Assembly: GCF_000337815.1 (NCBI RefSeq)
Contig: NZ_AOLN01000011.1
Span: 310,001 to 374,000 of the forward strand
DNA length: 64,000 bases
From: Haloferax mucosum ATCC BAA-1512
GTDB lineage: Archaea > Halobacteriota > Halobacteria > Halobacteriales > Haloferacaceae
Reading direction: 5' to 3'
The notes below the pieces were generated by a model. The model was not told the DNA's origin. It saw only the letters and a program-made list of their open reading frames with translations, and did no database searches. This document shows, in pieces, positions 16,927-24,598 of the stretch; the first letter of the stretch is position 1, and each line of letters opens with the position of its first letter. Position numbers and translations under genes: made by a program.

Positions 16927-17349
16927 TTAGTCGTCGCCGAGGCGCGTCTGCTTCGGGCCGCCGGTGAACGACTCGAAATCTTCGCCCTCCGAGAGCGCCG
17001 TCTCCTTTTTGACGCGGTAGTTTCCGCCGTCGGTCACATACAGGTCGCTGGGGTGGAAGAAGTACCAGTCCTCGCGGTCGAATCTGACGGCGATGCGGGC
17101 TTTCGCGCCGAAGTTCTGCGAGAAGTAGATGAGCGCTTCGACCTCTTCGCCGTCGAGATAAATCGGCCGGCCGCTGGAGGCTTTCGCCTCGATTGCGTAG
17201 AACATCTCACCGTTGCCCGCGAGCACGTCGGGGAGTTCGCGCGTCGTCGCGCTCCCGGAGGCGGGCGCGCGCATGACCGCGAACCCGGCCTCGTCGAGTC
17301 TGTTCACGAGTTCGCGCTCGCGTCGGTCTCCCTTTCTGTTCGAAGACAT
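16927..17349 (-). CDS. hjc: Holliday junction resolvase Hjc
   Basis: The 140-residue protein has the archaeal Hjc layout. The N-terminal [18 protein letters not shown] carries the first catalytic glutamate (E11 or E13), LPDVLAG the metal-binding D41, and YAIEAKAS the E-x-K pair E54/K56 of the restriction-endonuclease-like fold. Hjc dimers cut four-way junctions symmetrically during recombination repair. Length is typical. Upstream, in the 134-nt gap before the DUF3800 gene, a GGCGGA-GCAG-TCCGCC hairpin covers 17383-17398. Confidence 0.93.
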   Translation of the reverse strand: MSSNRKGDRRERELVNRLDEAGFAVMRAPASGSATTRELPDVLAGNGEMFYAIEAKASSGRPIYLDGEEVEALIYFSQNFGAKARIAVRFDREDWYFFHPSDLYVTDGGNYRVKKETALSEGEDFESFTGGPKQTRLGDD

Positions 17350-17483
17350 GGTCGTACGTCAGTAAGTCGCTGTGATAAAATAGGCGGAGCAGTCCGCCAG
17401 TAGAGCGTTCGACTGCGGTTCAAACCAGATGAGATATACTGTCTCGTCCTACAAATTCTGACACAGTAGGTAGACTGGTCCTG

Positions 17484-18182
17484 ATGAGCGAGACACTGTA
17501 CATTTTTGTCGACGAAAGCGGGCAGTACGCGCAGGGGAGCCATTACGTTGTGGCAGGGTGTTGGTGTGTTTCCAGTAGTCGACCGGGTAACGTGTTCCAA
17601 AATGCGGTGAGCCGGTTAGTCGAATCACTTACGACCAGTTACGGATACGGTGGCACGGTTAATGAGCTCAAAGGGACAAGTCTACCAACCGAACATCTTG
17701 GAGAGCTTTTGCGGAACTTAGAACAGTACAGTTACAGCGATGGGACAGTCGGCCATGACGAAACGACGTGGAATCACGCACGACCGTTCGCTTGTACGTA
17801 TCACCATCTTAATCCGACTGTCGGAACCGAATTGCTAGCTGATTATCTCCCGAGACCTGACGCTCCGCAAGCGCTACAAACGCTTGCACTTGCAAAAATC
17901 CTCAACCCGCTCCACCATCGCGCACGAATCGACCTCAGCGGTATCGACACAATACGCTTAGTTCCTGACGCGGAAGTGTGGGATACGCCCGCCTCACGAG
18001 TATCGTCTGCACTACAACAGCATGGTCAACTAGAGATTCCGGATATCGAAGTTAACACGAGAGACAGCGCCAAAACACCCGGGATACAAGTCTCAGATAT
18101 GATGGCATACAGCCTCCGAACAAACTATAAGAGCGGAAACTGCCAGAGTGCGGAAAGGTTTCTCTCCGAGATTCAGTGTTAA
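17484..18182 (+). CDS. DUF3800 family protein, putative RNase H-fold nuclease
   Basis: The 232-residue protein opens with YIFVDESGQYA, placing D10-E11 in the family's first acidic motif, has N-E-L-K-G with E61/K63, and ends with GIQVSDMMAYSL containing D205. These acidic positions match the RNase-H-like active site proposed for DUF3800. Members are often found in mobile or defence regions but their substrate is not established. Codon use is unlike the neighbours, with many A/T third positions (TTA, AAA, GAA, GTT), and local GC is visibly lower, suggesting recent transfer. The gene stands between hjc and two copies of a 51-bp hairpin repeat that begin 15 nt after its stop. A regulatory or RNA partner role for the repeats is speculation. 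Confidence 0.8.
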   Translation: MSETLYIFVDESGQYAQGSHYVVAGCWCVSSSRPGNVFQNAVSRLVESLTTSYGYGGTVNELKGTSLPTEHLGELLRNLEQYSYSDGTVGHDETTWNHARPFACTYHHLNPTVGTELLADYLPRPDAPQALQTLALAKILNPLHHRARIDLSGIDTIRLVPDAEVWDTPASRVSSALQQHGQLEIPDIEVNTRDSAKTPGIQVSDMMAYSLRTNYKSGNCQSAERFLSEIQC

Positions 18183-18197
18183 ACTAAGAAACTCAGT

Positions 18198-18310
18198 GGG
18201 CTGGGAAGTCTCATACCCCTTCACAGAGGGATCATCGTCTTCCCTTCCACTGGTCGGACGGGCTAGGAAGTCTCATACCCCTTCACAGAGGGATCATCGT
18301 CTTCCCTTCC
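18198..18310. repeat. Two 51-bp direct repeats, each an imperfect hairpin
   Basis: Units at 18198-18248 and 18260-18310 are identical except for one base (18203 G versus 18265 A), separated by 11 nt. Inside each unit (G)GGAAG pairs with CTTCC(C), and ATACCCCT pairs imperfectly with AGAGGGAT around a TCAC loop. They lie between the convergent ends of the DUF3800 gene and ahcY. Confidence 0.9.
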
Positions 18311-18389
18311 GTCCTCACGGTTGAGTGTAGCCCAACCAATAACATAAATGTTGTCACAACCACTCAATCGGGGAAGTACCGTGGAAGCG

Positions 18390-19676
18390 CTACGTCCCGT
18401 GGGCCCAGCTACCCATGTATTCGCGCTGTTCGTCGGTCATCGCGTCGAACTCGATGCCCTCGGCTTCGAGCTTGATTTCGGCGACTTCGCGGTCCAGTTC
18501 GTCGGGGACGTTGTGGACGCCGGCGTCGTAGGCGTCGCCGTTTTCGACGAGTTCGCGGACGACGACGGCCTGCACGCCGAACGACTGGTCCATGACCTCG
18601 ACCGGGTGGCCGAGCGCGATGGGCGACGCGAGGTTGACGAGGCGGCCCTCGGCGAGAACGTTGAGGCGGCGGCCGTCTTCCATCTCGTAGGCTTCGACGC
18701 CGTCTCGGGCCTCGTACTCATCGACAGCAAGGTCCGAAAGCGCGTCGAGGTCGATTTCGATGTCGAAGTGGCCGGCGTTGGCGAGGAGCGCGCCGTCTTT
18801 CATCTGCTCGAAGTCCTCGCGGGTGATGACGTCGCGGTTGCCGGTCGTCGTGATGAACACGTCGCCGACCTTCGCGGCTTCCTCCATCGGCATGACCTCG
18901 TAGCCCTCCATGTGGGCTTCGAGTGCGCGGCGGGGGTCAACCTCGGTGACGATGACGTTCGCGTTCTGGCCCGCGGCCTTCTTTGCGACGCCCTTGCCAC
19001 AGTGTCCGTAGCCGCCGACGACGACGTTCTTCCCGGCGTACGAGAGGTTCGTCGTCATGGCAATGGTTGCGAGCGAGGATTCGCCCGTGCCGTGGATGTT
19101 GTCGAAGAGCCGCTTCATCGGCGTGTCGTTGACGGCGAAGACGGGGTACTTGAGTTCGCCGTCTTCGTCCATCGCGCGGAGACGGTGGACACCGGTCGTG
19201 GTCTCTTCGGCCCCGCCGACGATGGTCTCGATGAGTTCCGGGTACTCCTCGTGGATGGTAAAGACCATGTCCATGCCGTCGTCAACCGTGATGGTCGGTT
19301 CGTGGGCGACGACCGCGTCGATAGCCGCGTAGTAGCCGTCGTCATCGACGCCGCGGACGGCGTACGAGGTGATGTCGTCGTTCGCGTCGAGCGCGGCGGA
19401 GACGTCGTTGTGGGTCGAAAGCGGGTTGCACCCGGTGACCGCGACTTCCGCGCCGCCGAGCGCGAGCAGTTCGACGAGATTTGCCGTCTTCGCTTCGACG
19501 TGCATGGCCATGCCGATGACCTCGCCGGCGAACGGCTGGTCGGCTTCGAACTGTTCGCGGAGTTCTCGCAGGATGGGCATGTGCTGGAGCGCCCAGTCCA
19601 TCTTGCGGCGTCCCTCTTTTCGAGCGGCCTCAACGTCGTCGAGGTGCTCGGAGACGGGAGCGTAGTGTTCGCTCAT
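18390..19676 (-). CDS. ahcY: S-adenosylhomocysteine hydrolase (adenosylhomocysteinase)
   Basis: The enzyme splits S-adenosylhomocysteine into homocysteine and adenosine, removing the inhibitor made by every SAM-dependent methyltransferase, several of which are in this window. The 428-residue protein has the NAD-binding motif VGGYGHCGKG (220-229), substrate-site sequences GCNPLSTHNDV (82-92) and VNDTPMKRLFDN (182-193), and C-terminal GHPVEVMDQSF. The start is MSEHYAPVSEHLDD. It is divergent from a winged-helix gene at 19775 and close to an amidohydrolase (20109) that may use the same nucleosides. Length is as in other archaeal enzymes. Confidence 0.96.
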   Translation of the reverse strand: MSEHYAPVSEHLDDVEAARKEGRRKMDWALQHMPILRELREQFEADQPFAGEVIGMAMHVEAKTANLVELLALGGAEVAVTGCNPLSTHNDVSAALDANDDITSYAVRGVDDDGYYAAIDAVVAHEPTITVDDGMDMVFTIHEEYPELIETIVGGAEETTTGVHRLRAMDEDGELKYPVFAVNDTPMKRLFDNIHGTGESSLATIAMTTNLSYAGKNVVVGGYGHCGKGVAKKAAGQNANVIVTEVDPRRALEAHMEGYEVMPMEEAAKVGDVFITTTGNRDVITREDFEQMKDGALLANAGHFDIEIDLDALSDLAVDEYEARDGVEAYEMEDGRRLNVLAEGRLVNLASPIALGHPVEVMDQSFGVQAVVVRELVENGDAYDAGVHNVPDELDREVAEIKLEAEGIEFDAMTDEQREYMGSWAHGT

Positions 19677-19774
19677 ACCCGTGGATTCGAACAGGGGTCC
19701 GAAAACCCTACCGAAGGGAGATTCACCGTGCCCGAATCTACAAGTGTCAACACAGAGATTATCACACGAGCCAA

Positions 19775-20086
19775 ATGCTCATCATAAACGATGGTGAAGC
19801 GGTCGCCGAACAGGAACTGTTCGCCCTGATGAGCGCACCGGCGGTCCCGGATTTGTTGCGTGTGGCCGACGAACCGCTGACGGTCAAAGAGTTGAGTTCC
19901 CGCGCCGACGTGCCGCTTTCGACGGCGTACAGGGAGGTCAAACGGCTTCACGAGGCGGCGCTCCTCGAAAAGTCGATTATGGTTGACCACAGCGACGGCC
20001 GACACGTCTCGCAGTACTGTCGGACGTTCGAACGGATGGAAGTCCGCGTCACGGACGACGGCCTTCGAATCGAGTTAGCCGGGTGA
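19775..20086 (+). CDS. Winged-helix transcriptional regulator, 103 aa
   Basis: The small protein has an ArsR/TrmB-like winged helix: VPDLLRVADEPLTVKELSSR (about 23-42), recognition helix LSTAYREVKRLHEAALLE (about 49-66), and a wing around residues 70-85 (SDGRHVSQY). No ligand domain is present. It sits between ahcY (divergent, 98 nt apart) and the amidohydrolase gene (convergent, 22 nt apart), so control of S-adenosylhomocysteine salvage is plausible but unproven. The intergenic region contains GTGTCAACAC, a near-palindromic candidate site. Confidence 0.8.
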   Translation: MLIINDGEAVAEQELFALMSAPAVPDLLRVADEPLTVKELSSRADVPLSTAYREVKRLHEAALLEKSIMVDHSDGRHVSQYCRTFERMEVRVTDDGLRIELAG

Positions 20087-20108
20087 GAGACACCCGTCGG
20101 TTCGGGCG

Positions 20109-21401
20109 TTAGACGCGTTCGCAGAGCGCGGCGATAGCGTCGCTGGCGCGGTCCATCGCGGCGGATTCGTCGAGCGTCAGGACCTCGCGGTCGCGCATCA
20201 GCACCTGCCCGTCGCAGACGGTGTGTCGGACGTCAGAGCCGCGGGTGGCGTACGCGAGGTGACTCACGAGGTCGTTCGCAGGCGTGAGATGCGGTGCGTC
20301 GAGGTCGATGACGGCGACGTCGGCGACGCCGCCGACTTCGAGCGCGCCACCCGGAAGGTCGATAGCGGCCGCCGACCCGGCGGTCGCCATGTGAACCACG
20401 TCTTCGGCGGCGACGGCGCTCGCGTCGTCGGCCGCGAGTTTGCCGAGCATCGCGGCGTCACGCATCTCGTCGAACATGTCGAGGTCGTTGTTCGAGGCGG
20501 CTCCGTCGGTGCCGAGACCGACCGTGACGCCCGCGTCGAGCATCTTCTGGACGGGTGCCATCCCGGAGGCGAGTTTCATGTTCGACGCGGGGCAGTGGAC
20601 GACGCCCGTTCCGGCGTCGGCGAGAAGCGAAATCTCCTCGTCGTCAACGTGAACGCCGTGAGCGAGGAAGTCGCGCTCCGTGAGCATGCCGAGGTCCTGT
20701 GCGTACGCGAGCGGTCGCTCGCCGCGGTCGTCGACGATGGGTCCGACTTCGTCGGACGTCTCGTTGGCGTGGTAGTGGACCGGAACGTCGGAGTCGTGGG
20801 CTTCGACGGCGGCCTCGCGGAGGTACTCCTCGCCGACCGTCGTCAGCGAGTGCGGCATCACGGCCGTTCGGATGCGACCGTCGGCGGCCCCGTCGAACTC
20901 GCGGGCGACCTCGATGCTCTCTTCGATGTCGTCCCACGCGTCGGCTTCGTCCTTGCCGATGGTGACAGAACCGTGGCCAAGTCGGGCGCGAAGCCCCGAT
21001 TTCTCGACAGCATCGACGATTTCGGGGACGTCGAAGTACATGTCCGCGAACGACGTGGTGCCGGATTTGATCATCTCGACGAGTCCGAGTTCGGCACCGA
21101 CGCGCACGTCTTCGGGTGTGAGCGCGGCCTCTGCGGGCCAGATGTCCTCGCGGAGCCACGTATCGAGCGGTTTGTCGTCGGCGTAGCCGCGGAGGAGCGT
21201 CATCGCCACGTGACAGTGGGCGTTGACCAATCCGGGCGTGACCAGACAGCCTTCGGCGTCGAGCGTCGCGTCCGCATCGGCGTCGAGGCCCGCGCCGATG
21301 TCGAGAATCGTTCCCGCGTCGCGGTCGATGAGCACGTCTGCATCCTCGATCGTCGCGTCGGGGCGAAGGACTTGTCCGCCTGCGATTCGGAGCGTATCCA
21401 T
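20109..21401 (-). CDS. Amidohydrolase: 5'-deoxyadenosine/methylthioadenosine/S-adenosylhomocysteine deaminase
   Basis: The 430-residue protein is an amidohydrolase-superfamily deaminase of the MtaD/DadD type. Metal and substrate motifs are in order: VNAHCHVAMTLLRG (H62, H64), a VHYHANET strand with metal histidine, HGVHVDDEEI, VVHCPASNMKLASG, and GTDGAASNNDLDMFDEMR. Such enzymes deaminate adenosine derivatives from SAM metabolism; methanogen members accept 5'-deoxyadenosine, MTA and SAH. I chose ATG 21401 (MDTLRIAGGQVL) over the 10-residue-longer start because the first beta strand begins there. The nearby ahcY supports a nucleoside-salvage role; exact substrate is open. Confidence 0.88.
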   Translation of the reverse strand: MDTLRIAGGQVLRPDATIEDADVLIDRDAGTILDIGAGLDADADATLDAEGCLVTPGLVNAHCHVAMTLLRGYADDKPLDTWLREDIWPAEAALTPEDVRVGAELGLVEMIKSGTTSFADMYFDVPEIVDAVEKSGLRARLGHGSVTIGKDEADAWDDIEESIEVAREFDGAADGRIRTAVMPHSLTTVGEEYLREAAVEAHDSDVPVHYHANETSDEVGPIVDDRGERPLAYAQDLGMLTERDFLAHGVHVDDEEISLLADAGTGVVHCPASNMKLASGMAPVQKMLDAGVTVGLGTDGAASNNDLDMFDEMRDAAMLGKLAADDASAVAAEDVVHMATAGSAAAIDLPGGALEVGGVADVAVIDLDAPHLTPANDLVSHLAYATRGSDVRHTVCDGQVLMRDREVLTLDESAAMDRASDAIAALCERV

Positions 21402-21560
21402 GTCGCTCGTTCGGTCCGGGGGTGTCGTCAATCCACCGTCTCGCGGTCGCGGTGCGAACGCGCCCGCCGCTTCGAAGCCGAATCAACCGATACTAGTCCG
21501 ATTCCCGAAAATCGAGAACGAGCAAAGGTCCTTAGGTATGGACCCCAATTATGAGGGGAT

Positions 21561-21908
21561 ATGGAGTCCCCGTTGAACCTCGCGCTCGTTCCGGGGCACG
21601 TCCAAGCTGAAAGCCCGTGGATAACCGTCGTCGTCGCCCTCGCGGGCATTTCGTCGGTGGTGCTGGCCGGGCTGGGTGTGGCGGTGTTCTTCCGCCGACG
21701 GACGCGGTCACACTTGCTCATCGCGCTGGCGCTTCTGGCGTTCGCCTCACGGGCCGCCGTCTCGGCGCTCACCTTCGGTGGTATCCTCACGGACTTCGAC
21801 CACCACGTCTTCGAGCATCTCTTGGACTTTGTGATGGCCGGACTCGTCCTCGCGGCCATCTACTACGCCCGGCGTATCGAGCGCGAAACGGGGGTAAACG
21901 AACCATGA
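21561..21908 (+). CDS. Three-helix membrane protein paired with a winged-helix regulator
   Basis: The 115-residue protein has hydrophobic helices at about residues 20-42, 50-70 and 85-103, with basic loops (FRRRTRSH) and a charged C-terminus (RRIERETGVNEP). Its stop overlaps the ATG of the next gene (ATGA), so they are co-expressed. The same kind of pair, a short membrane protein followed by a two-wing HTH protein, recurs in haloarchaea; the function is not known to me. A weak TATA-like CTTAGGTATG lies 20-30 nt upstream. Confidence 0.8.
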   Translation: MESPLNLALVPGHVQAESPWITVVVALAGISSVVLAGLGVAVFFRRRTRSHLLIALALLAFASRAAVSALTFGGILTDFDHHVFEHLLDFVMAGLVLAAIYYARRIERETGVNEP

Positions 21909-22417
21909 GCGAGACACGAATCCGCGTCGCCGACCACATCAAGCACAATCCGGGAGTCCACTTCAACGAGCTCGTCCGCGCGCTCGACCTCGCTCCCGGG
22001 CAGGTACAACACCACGTCCGCAGACTGCTCTCCGACGAGACGGTCCGCCGAACCGAGTTCTACGGACGGACGCACTACTTCCCGCCGGAGTTCGACGACT
22101 GGGAACGCGGCGCGCTCGCACTCGTCCGACGCGAGACCGCCCGCGACATTCTCGGACACCTCCTCGAACACGGCGATGCCCGCCCCGACGACGTCGCCGA
22201 CGCAATCGGCGTCGCCCGGAGCACGCTGGAGTGGCACCTCGACCACCTCATCGAGCGCGACCTCGTGGAAAAAGAACGCGACCTTCACAACCGCGTGACG
22301 CTCGTCCTCACCCACCCTGAGCGGACGACGAAGCTCCTCAACGAAGTGTCACCGTCGCTTCCCGAGCGGTTCGTAGACCGGTTCGACCGACTCATCGACG
22401 CGCTCGTCGAAGGCTAA
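21905..22417 (+). CDS. Double winged-helix regulator coupled to the membrane protein
   Basis: The 170-residue protein contains two winged-helix domains in a row: residues about 5-60 (RVADHIKHNPGVHFNELVRA, then PGQVQHHVRRLLSDETV) and about 75-135 (RRETARDILGHLLEHGDARP, then ARSTLEWHLDHLIERDLVEK), with a helical tail. It has no ligand domain, so membrane recruitment by the upstream protein is a possible control mode (inference). The last codons GAA GGC TAA are the first element of a 7-copy tandem repeat, so the natural C-terminus and stop are part of the expanding unit. Confidence 0.85.
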   Translation: MSETRIRVADHIKHNPGVHFNELVRALDLAPGQVQHHVRRLLSDETVRRTEFYGRTHYFPPEFDDWERGALALVRRETARDILGHLLEHGDARPDDVADAIGVARSTLEWHLDHLIERDLVEKERDLHNRVTLVLTHPERTTKLLNEVSPSLPERFVDRFDRLIDALVEG

Positions 22418-22550
22418 GACAGCCCGCCGAAGGCTAAGACAGCCCGCCGAAGGCTAAGACAGCCCGCCGAAGGCTAAGACAGCCCGCCGAAGGCTAAGAC
22501 AGCCCGCCGAAGGCTAAGACAGCCCGCCGAAGGCTAAGACAGCCCGCCGG
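22411..22550. repeat. Seven tandem copies of a 20-bp unit
   Basis: The unit AGGCTAAGACAGCCCGCCGA is repeated seven times head to tail without variation except at the last base (22550). The first copy includes the stop codon of the winged-helix gene. AGCC-CGCCGA-AGGCT across unit borders can form a small hairpin, so the array could make seven stem-loops between two convergent genes. Confidence 0.97.
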
Positions 22551-22567
22551 TCGCGGGCGGAGCCACC

Positions 22568-23647
22568 TCAGCCTTCGGTTGTGGCCTGTCGCAGTCGGTC
22601 GATTCGAGCGTCGTAATCCGGTTCGAACGAGAGGGCCGACCCACGACTGTGGTCGAGTTCCTCTCGTATCGGCTCTAACGTATCCGCGAGCGTGTCGTGT
22701 CCGACTCGCGCCGCCGCCGCGTCGTCGGCCCGAAGCTTGAGTCGCTTACTCAGCGTGATTCCGACCACAAGTGACAAAACGCCGACGCTGGCGAAGACGA
22801 GAAGGCTGTTTGTCGGTGCGAGTCCGGAGAGCGCGAGGCCGCCGAAGGCGGTAGCCGAGAGCAACTGCATCTCGTACGTGAATCGGTTCGTTCGCTCCGC
22901 TTGGACGGCGAGCACGGCGAGCACGGCGGCGACCGTGTCGTCGTCATAGCGTTCGAGAAACGAGTCGGTCACGAAGAGCGTTTTCCGACCGACCGGGCCG
23001 CGAACGAAGTGGTCCGAGCGATAGCCGTTGCCGTCGAGCAGTCGGGTTCGAACGACCGAGAGACCGACACGCGACTGAAGATTATCGAGTCTCTGTTGTG
23101 CATCCGCGTCCGGTTCAGTCGTCGTCTGCGAGAGACCGACGAGCGGCGTCGAAAAGATGTATCCTGCGGTACCGAGTACCAGAATCGTAAACACGCCATG
23201 CGAGACGCCACTTCTGATTTCGGCCCGGTACAGCGTCACCACGGAGAAGACGAGAACCGCGACGACGAGGTGGTATCGGAACATTATCGCGGCGGCCGTC
23301 CCCGTGCTCATCTCGACACCGCGCACGCGCTTTGCGACCGGGAACGCGCCGAGGTAGGAAACGGTTGCGACGGCCGCGGCACCGACCGCGACGAAGAGCC
23401 ATCCGAGAATCGGCCACGGCCAACCGGTTGGAAGGCCGGCGAGGCTGAGCAGTTCACGGTCTGCATCGAACAGCAAGGTGACGACTGCAAAGAGGGCCGC
23501 GGCAAAGAGCCAGAGACTCCGAATCCGCCGTCTAAGCCGCTGAACCGACCCGTCTCGTTTTTCGAGTCGGCGGGCGCTCAGCCACGACCACCCCGACCCG
23601 AGGAGGGACACGGCGACGAACGCGCCGACGAACGTAACAGGAACCAT
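22568..23647 (-). CDS. Peptidase-M48-like membrane protein lacking the zinc motif
   Basis: The 359-residue protein has four or so N-terminal hydrophobic segments (to about residue 165), a soluble middle and two more helices (264-300). The segment LFVTDSFLERYDDDTVAAVLA (residues 224-244) is typical of M48/HtpX peptidases just before the catalytic helix, but where HExxH should follow the sequence reads V-L-A-V-Q (245-249), then AERTNRFTYEMQ. The downstream region RADDAAAARVGHDTLADTL (about 306-324) resembles the family's E-x-x-x-D zinc-ligand helix, also altered. It therefore looks like an inactive relative, perhaps a structural or regulatory pseudo-protease. It is convergent with the 20-bp repeat array. 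Confidence 0.75.
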   Translation of the reverse strand: MVPVTFVGAFVAVSLLGSGWSWLSARRLEKRDGSVQRLRRRIRSLWLFAAALFAVVTLLFDADRELLSLAGLPTGWPWPILGWLFVAVGAAAVATVSYLGAFPVAKRVRGVEMSTGTAAAIMFRYHLVVAVLVFSVVTLYRAEIRSGVSHGVFTILVLGTAGYIFSTPLVGLSQTTTEPDADAQQRLDNLQSRVGLSVVRTRLLDGNGYRSDHFVRGPVGRKTLFVTDSFLERYDDDTVAAVLAVLAVQAERTNRFTYEMQLLSATAFGGLALSGLAPTNSLLVFASVGVLSLVVGITLSKRLKLRADDAAAARVGHDTLADTLEPIREELDHSRGSALSFEPDYDARIDRLRQATTEG

Positions 23648-23725
23648 GTAAAACTGGACACGTGACCTGTCAAAAATAATTCCGGCTTGCGAAAGTCAAT
23701 TAGCGTCGGGACGAGACGGAACGGT

Positions 23726-24571
23726 ATGCGAATCGCCGTTCCCAACAAGGGCCGCCTGCACGAGCCGACGATAGAGCTTCTGGAACGTGCGGGACTCCAC
23801 CTTGACAACGGTGCCGAGCGGAAACTCTACGCAGGGACCGTCGATCCCGACGTGACCGTGCTCTTCGCTCGCGCCGCCGACATTCCCGAGTACGTCCGCG
23901 ACGGAGCCGCCGAGGTCGGTATCACGGGACTCGACCAAGTCCGCGAGTCGGGCCACAGACTCGCCGAACTGCTCGATTTAGAGTACGGAAACTGCCGACT
24001 CGTCCTCGCCGCCCCGGAAGACGGCGACATCGACTCGCCACAGGACGTGTCAGGGAAAATCGTCGCCACCGAGTTCCCGCACATCGCCCGAAGCTACTTC
24101 GACAGACACGGAATCGACGCCGAAGTCGTCGAGGTTACCGGCGCGACGGAACTGACGCCACACGTCGAGATGGCCGACGCCATCATCGACATCACCTCGA
24201 CCGGAACGACGCTCCGGGTGAATCGCCTCGCAATCGTTGACGAAGTGCTCTCGTCGTCGGTTCGGCTGTTCGCCCGGCCCGAAGTCGTAGACGACCCGAA
24301 GGTGGCCCAACTCGTCATGGCGCTCGAATCTGTCCGGTCCGCGGAGGACAAGCGCTACCTGATGATGAACGCGCCGCGCGACAAACTCGACGAGGTAAAG
24401 GAAGTCATTCCGGGGCTGGGCGGGCCGACCGTGATGGACGTCGCGGGCGACGAAACCGTCGCCGTCCACGCCGTCGTGAACGAACAGGACGTGTTCGAAG
24501 TCGTCAGCGACCTCAAGAACGTCGGTGCGAGCGGCATTCTCGTCACCGAAATCGAGCGGTTAGTCGAGTAG
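23726..24571 (+). CDS. hisG: ATP phosphoribosyltransferase HisG, long form
   Basis: HisG catalyses the first step of histidine synthesis, joining ATP and PRPP. The 281-residue protein starts [20 protein letters not shown], has the [12 protein letters not shown] loop (about residues 70-81) and the PRPP-binding segment [18 protein letters not shown] (about 152-169), and ends in a regulatory ACT-like domain (about 205-281) typical of the long form inhibited by histidine. The ATG at 23726 is used; an upstream in-frame start would add 13 basic residues. Other his genes are not adjacent, as is common in haloarchaea. Confidence 0.95.
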   Translation: MRIAVPNKGRLHEPTIELLERAGLHLDNGAERKLYAGTVDPDVTVLFARAADIPEYVRDGAAEVGITGLDQVRESGHRLAELLDLEYGNCRLVLAAPEDGDIDSPQDVSGKIVATEFPHIARSYFDRHGIDAEVVEVTGATELTPHVEMADAIIDITSTGTTLRVNRLAIVDEVLSSSVRLFARPEVVDDPKVAQLVMALESVRSAEDKRYLMMNAPRDKLDEVKEVIPGLGGPTVMDVAGDETVAVHAVVNEQDVFEVVSDLKNVGASGILVTEIERLVE

Positions 24572-24598
24572 CGAAACTGTCGAGCGACCGCGTTTTTC

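Noticed and set aside
17383-17480. GGTTCAAACC near 17420 as a tRNA fragment or att site
   Set aside because: The flanking bases do not form a T-stem and no tRNA or matching repeat was seen on the other side of the DUF3800 gene.
18198-18310. The 51-bp repeats as a CRISPR array
   Set aside because: There are only two units, they are longer than usual repeats, the 11-nt spacer is too short, and no cas gene is present.
22411-22550. The 20-bp tandem array as an origin or iteron cluster
   Set aside because: No Orc1/Cdc6 gene or origin-recognition motif is near, and the array begins inside coding sequence.
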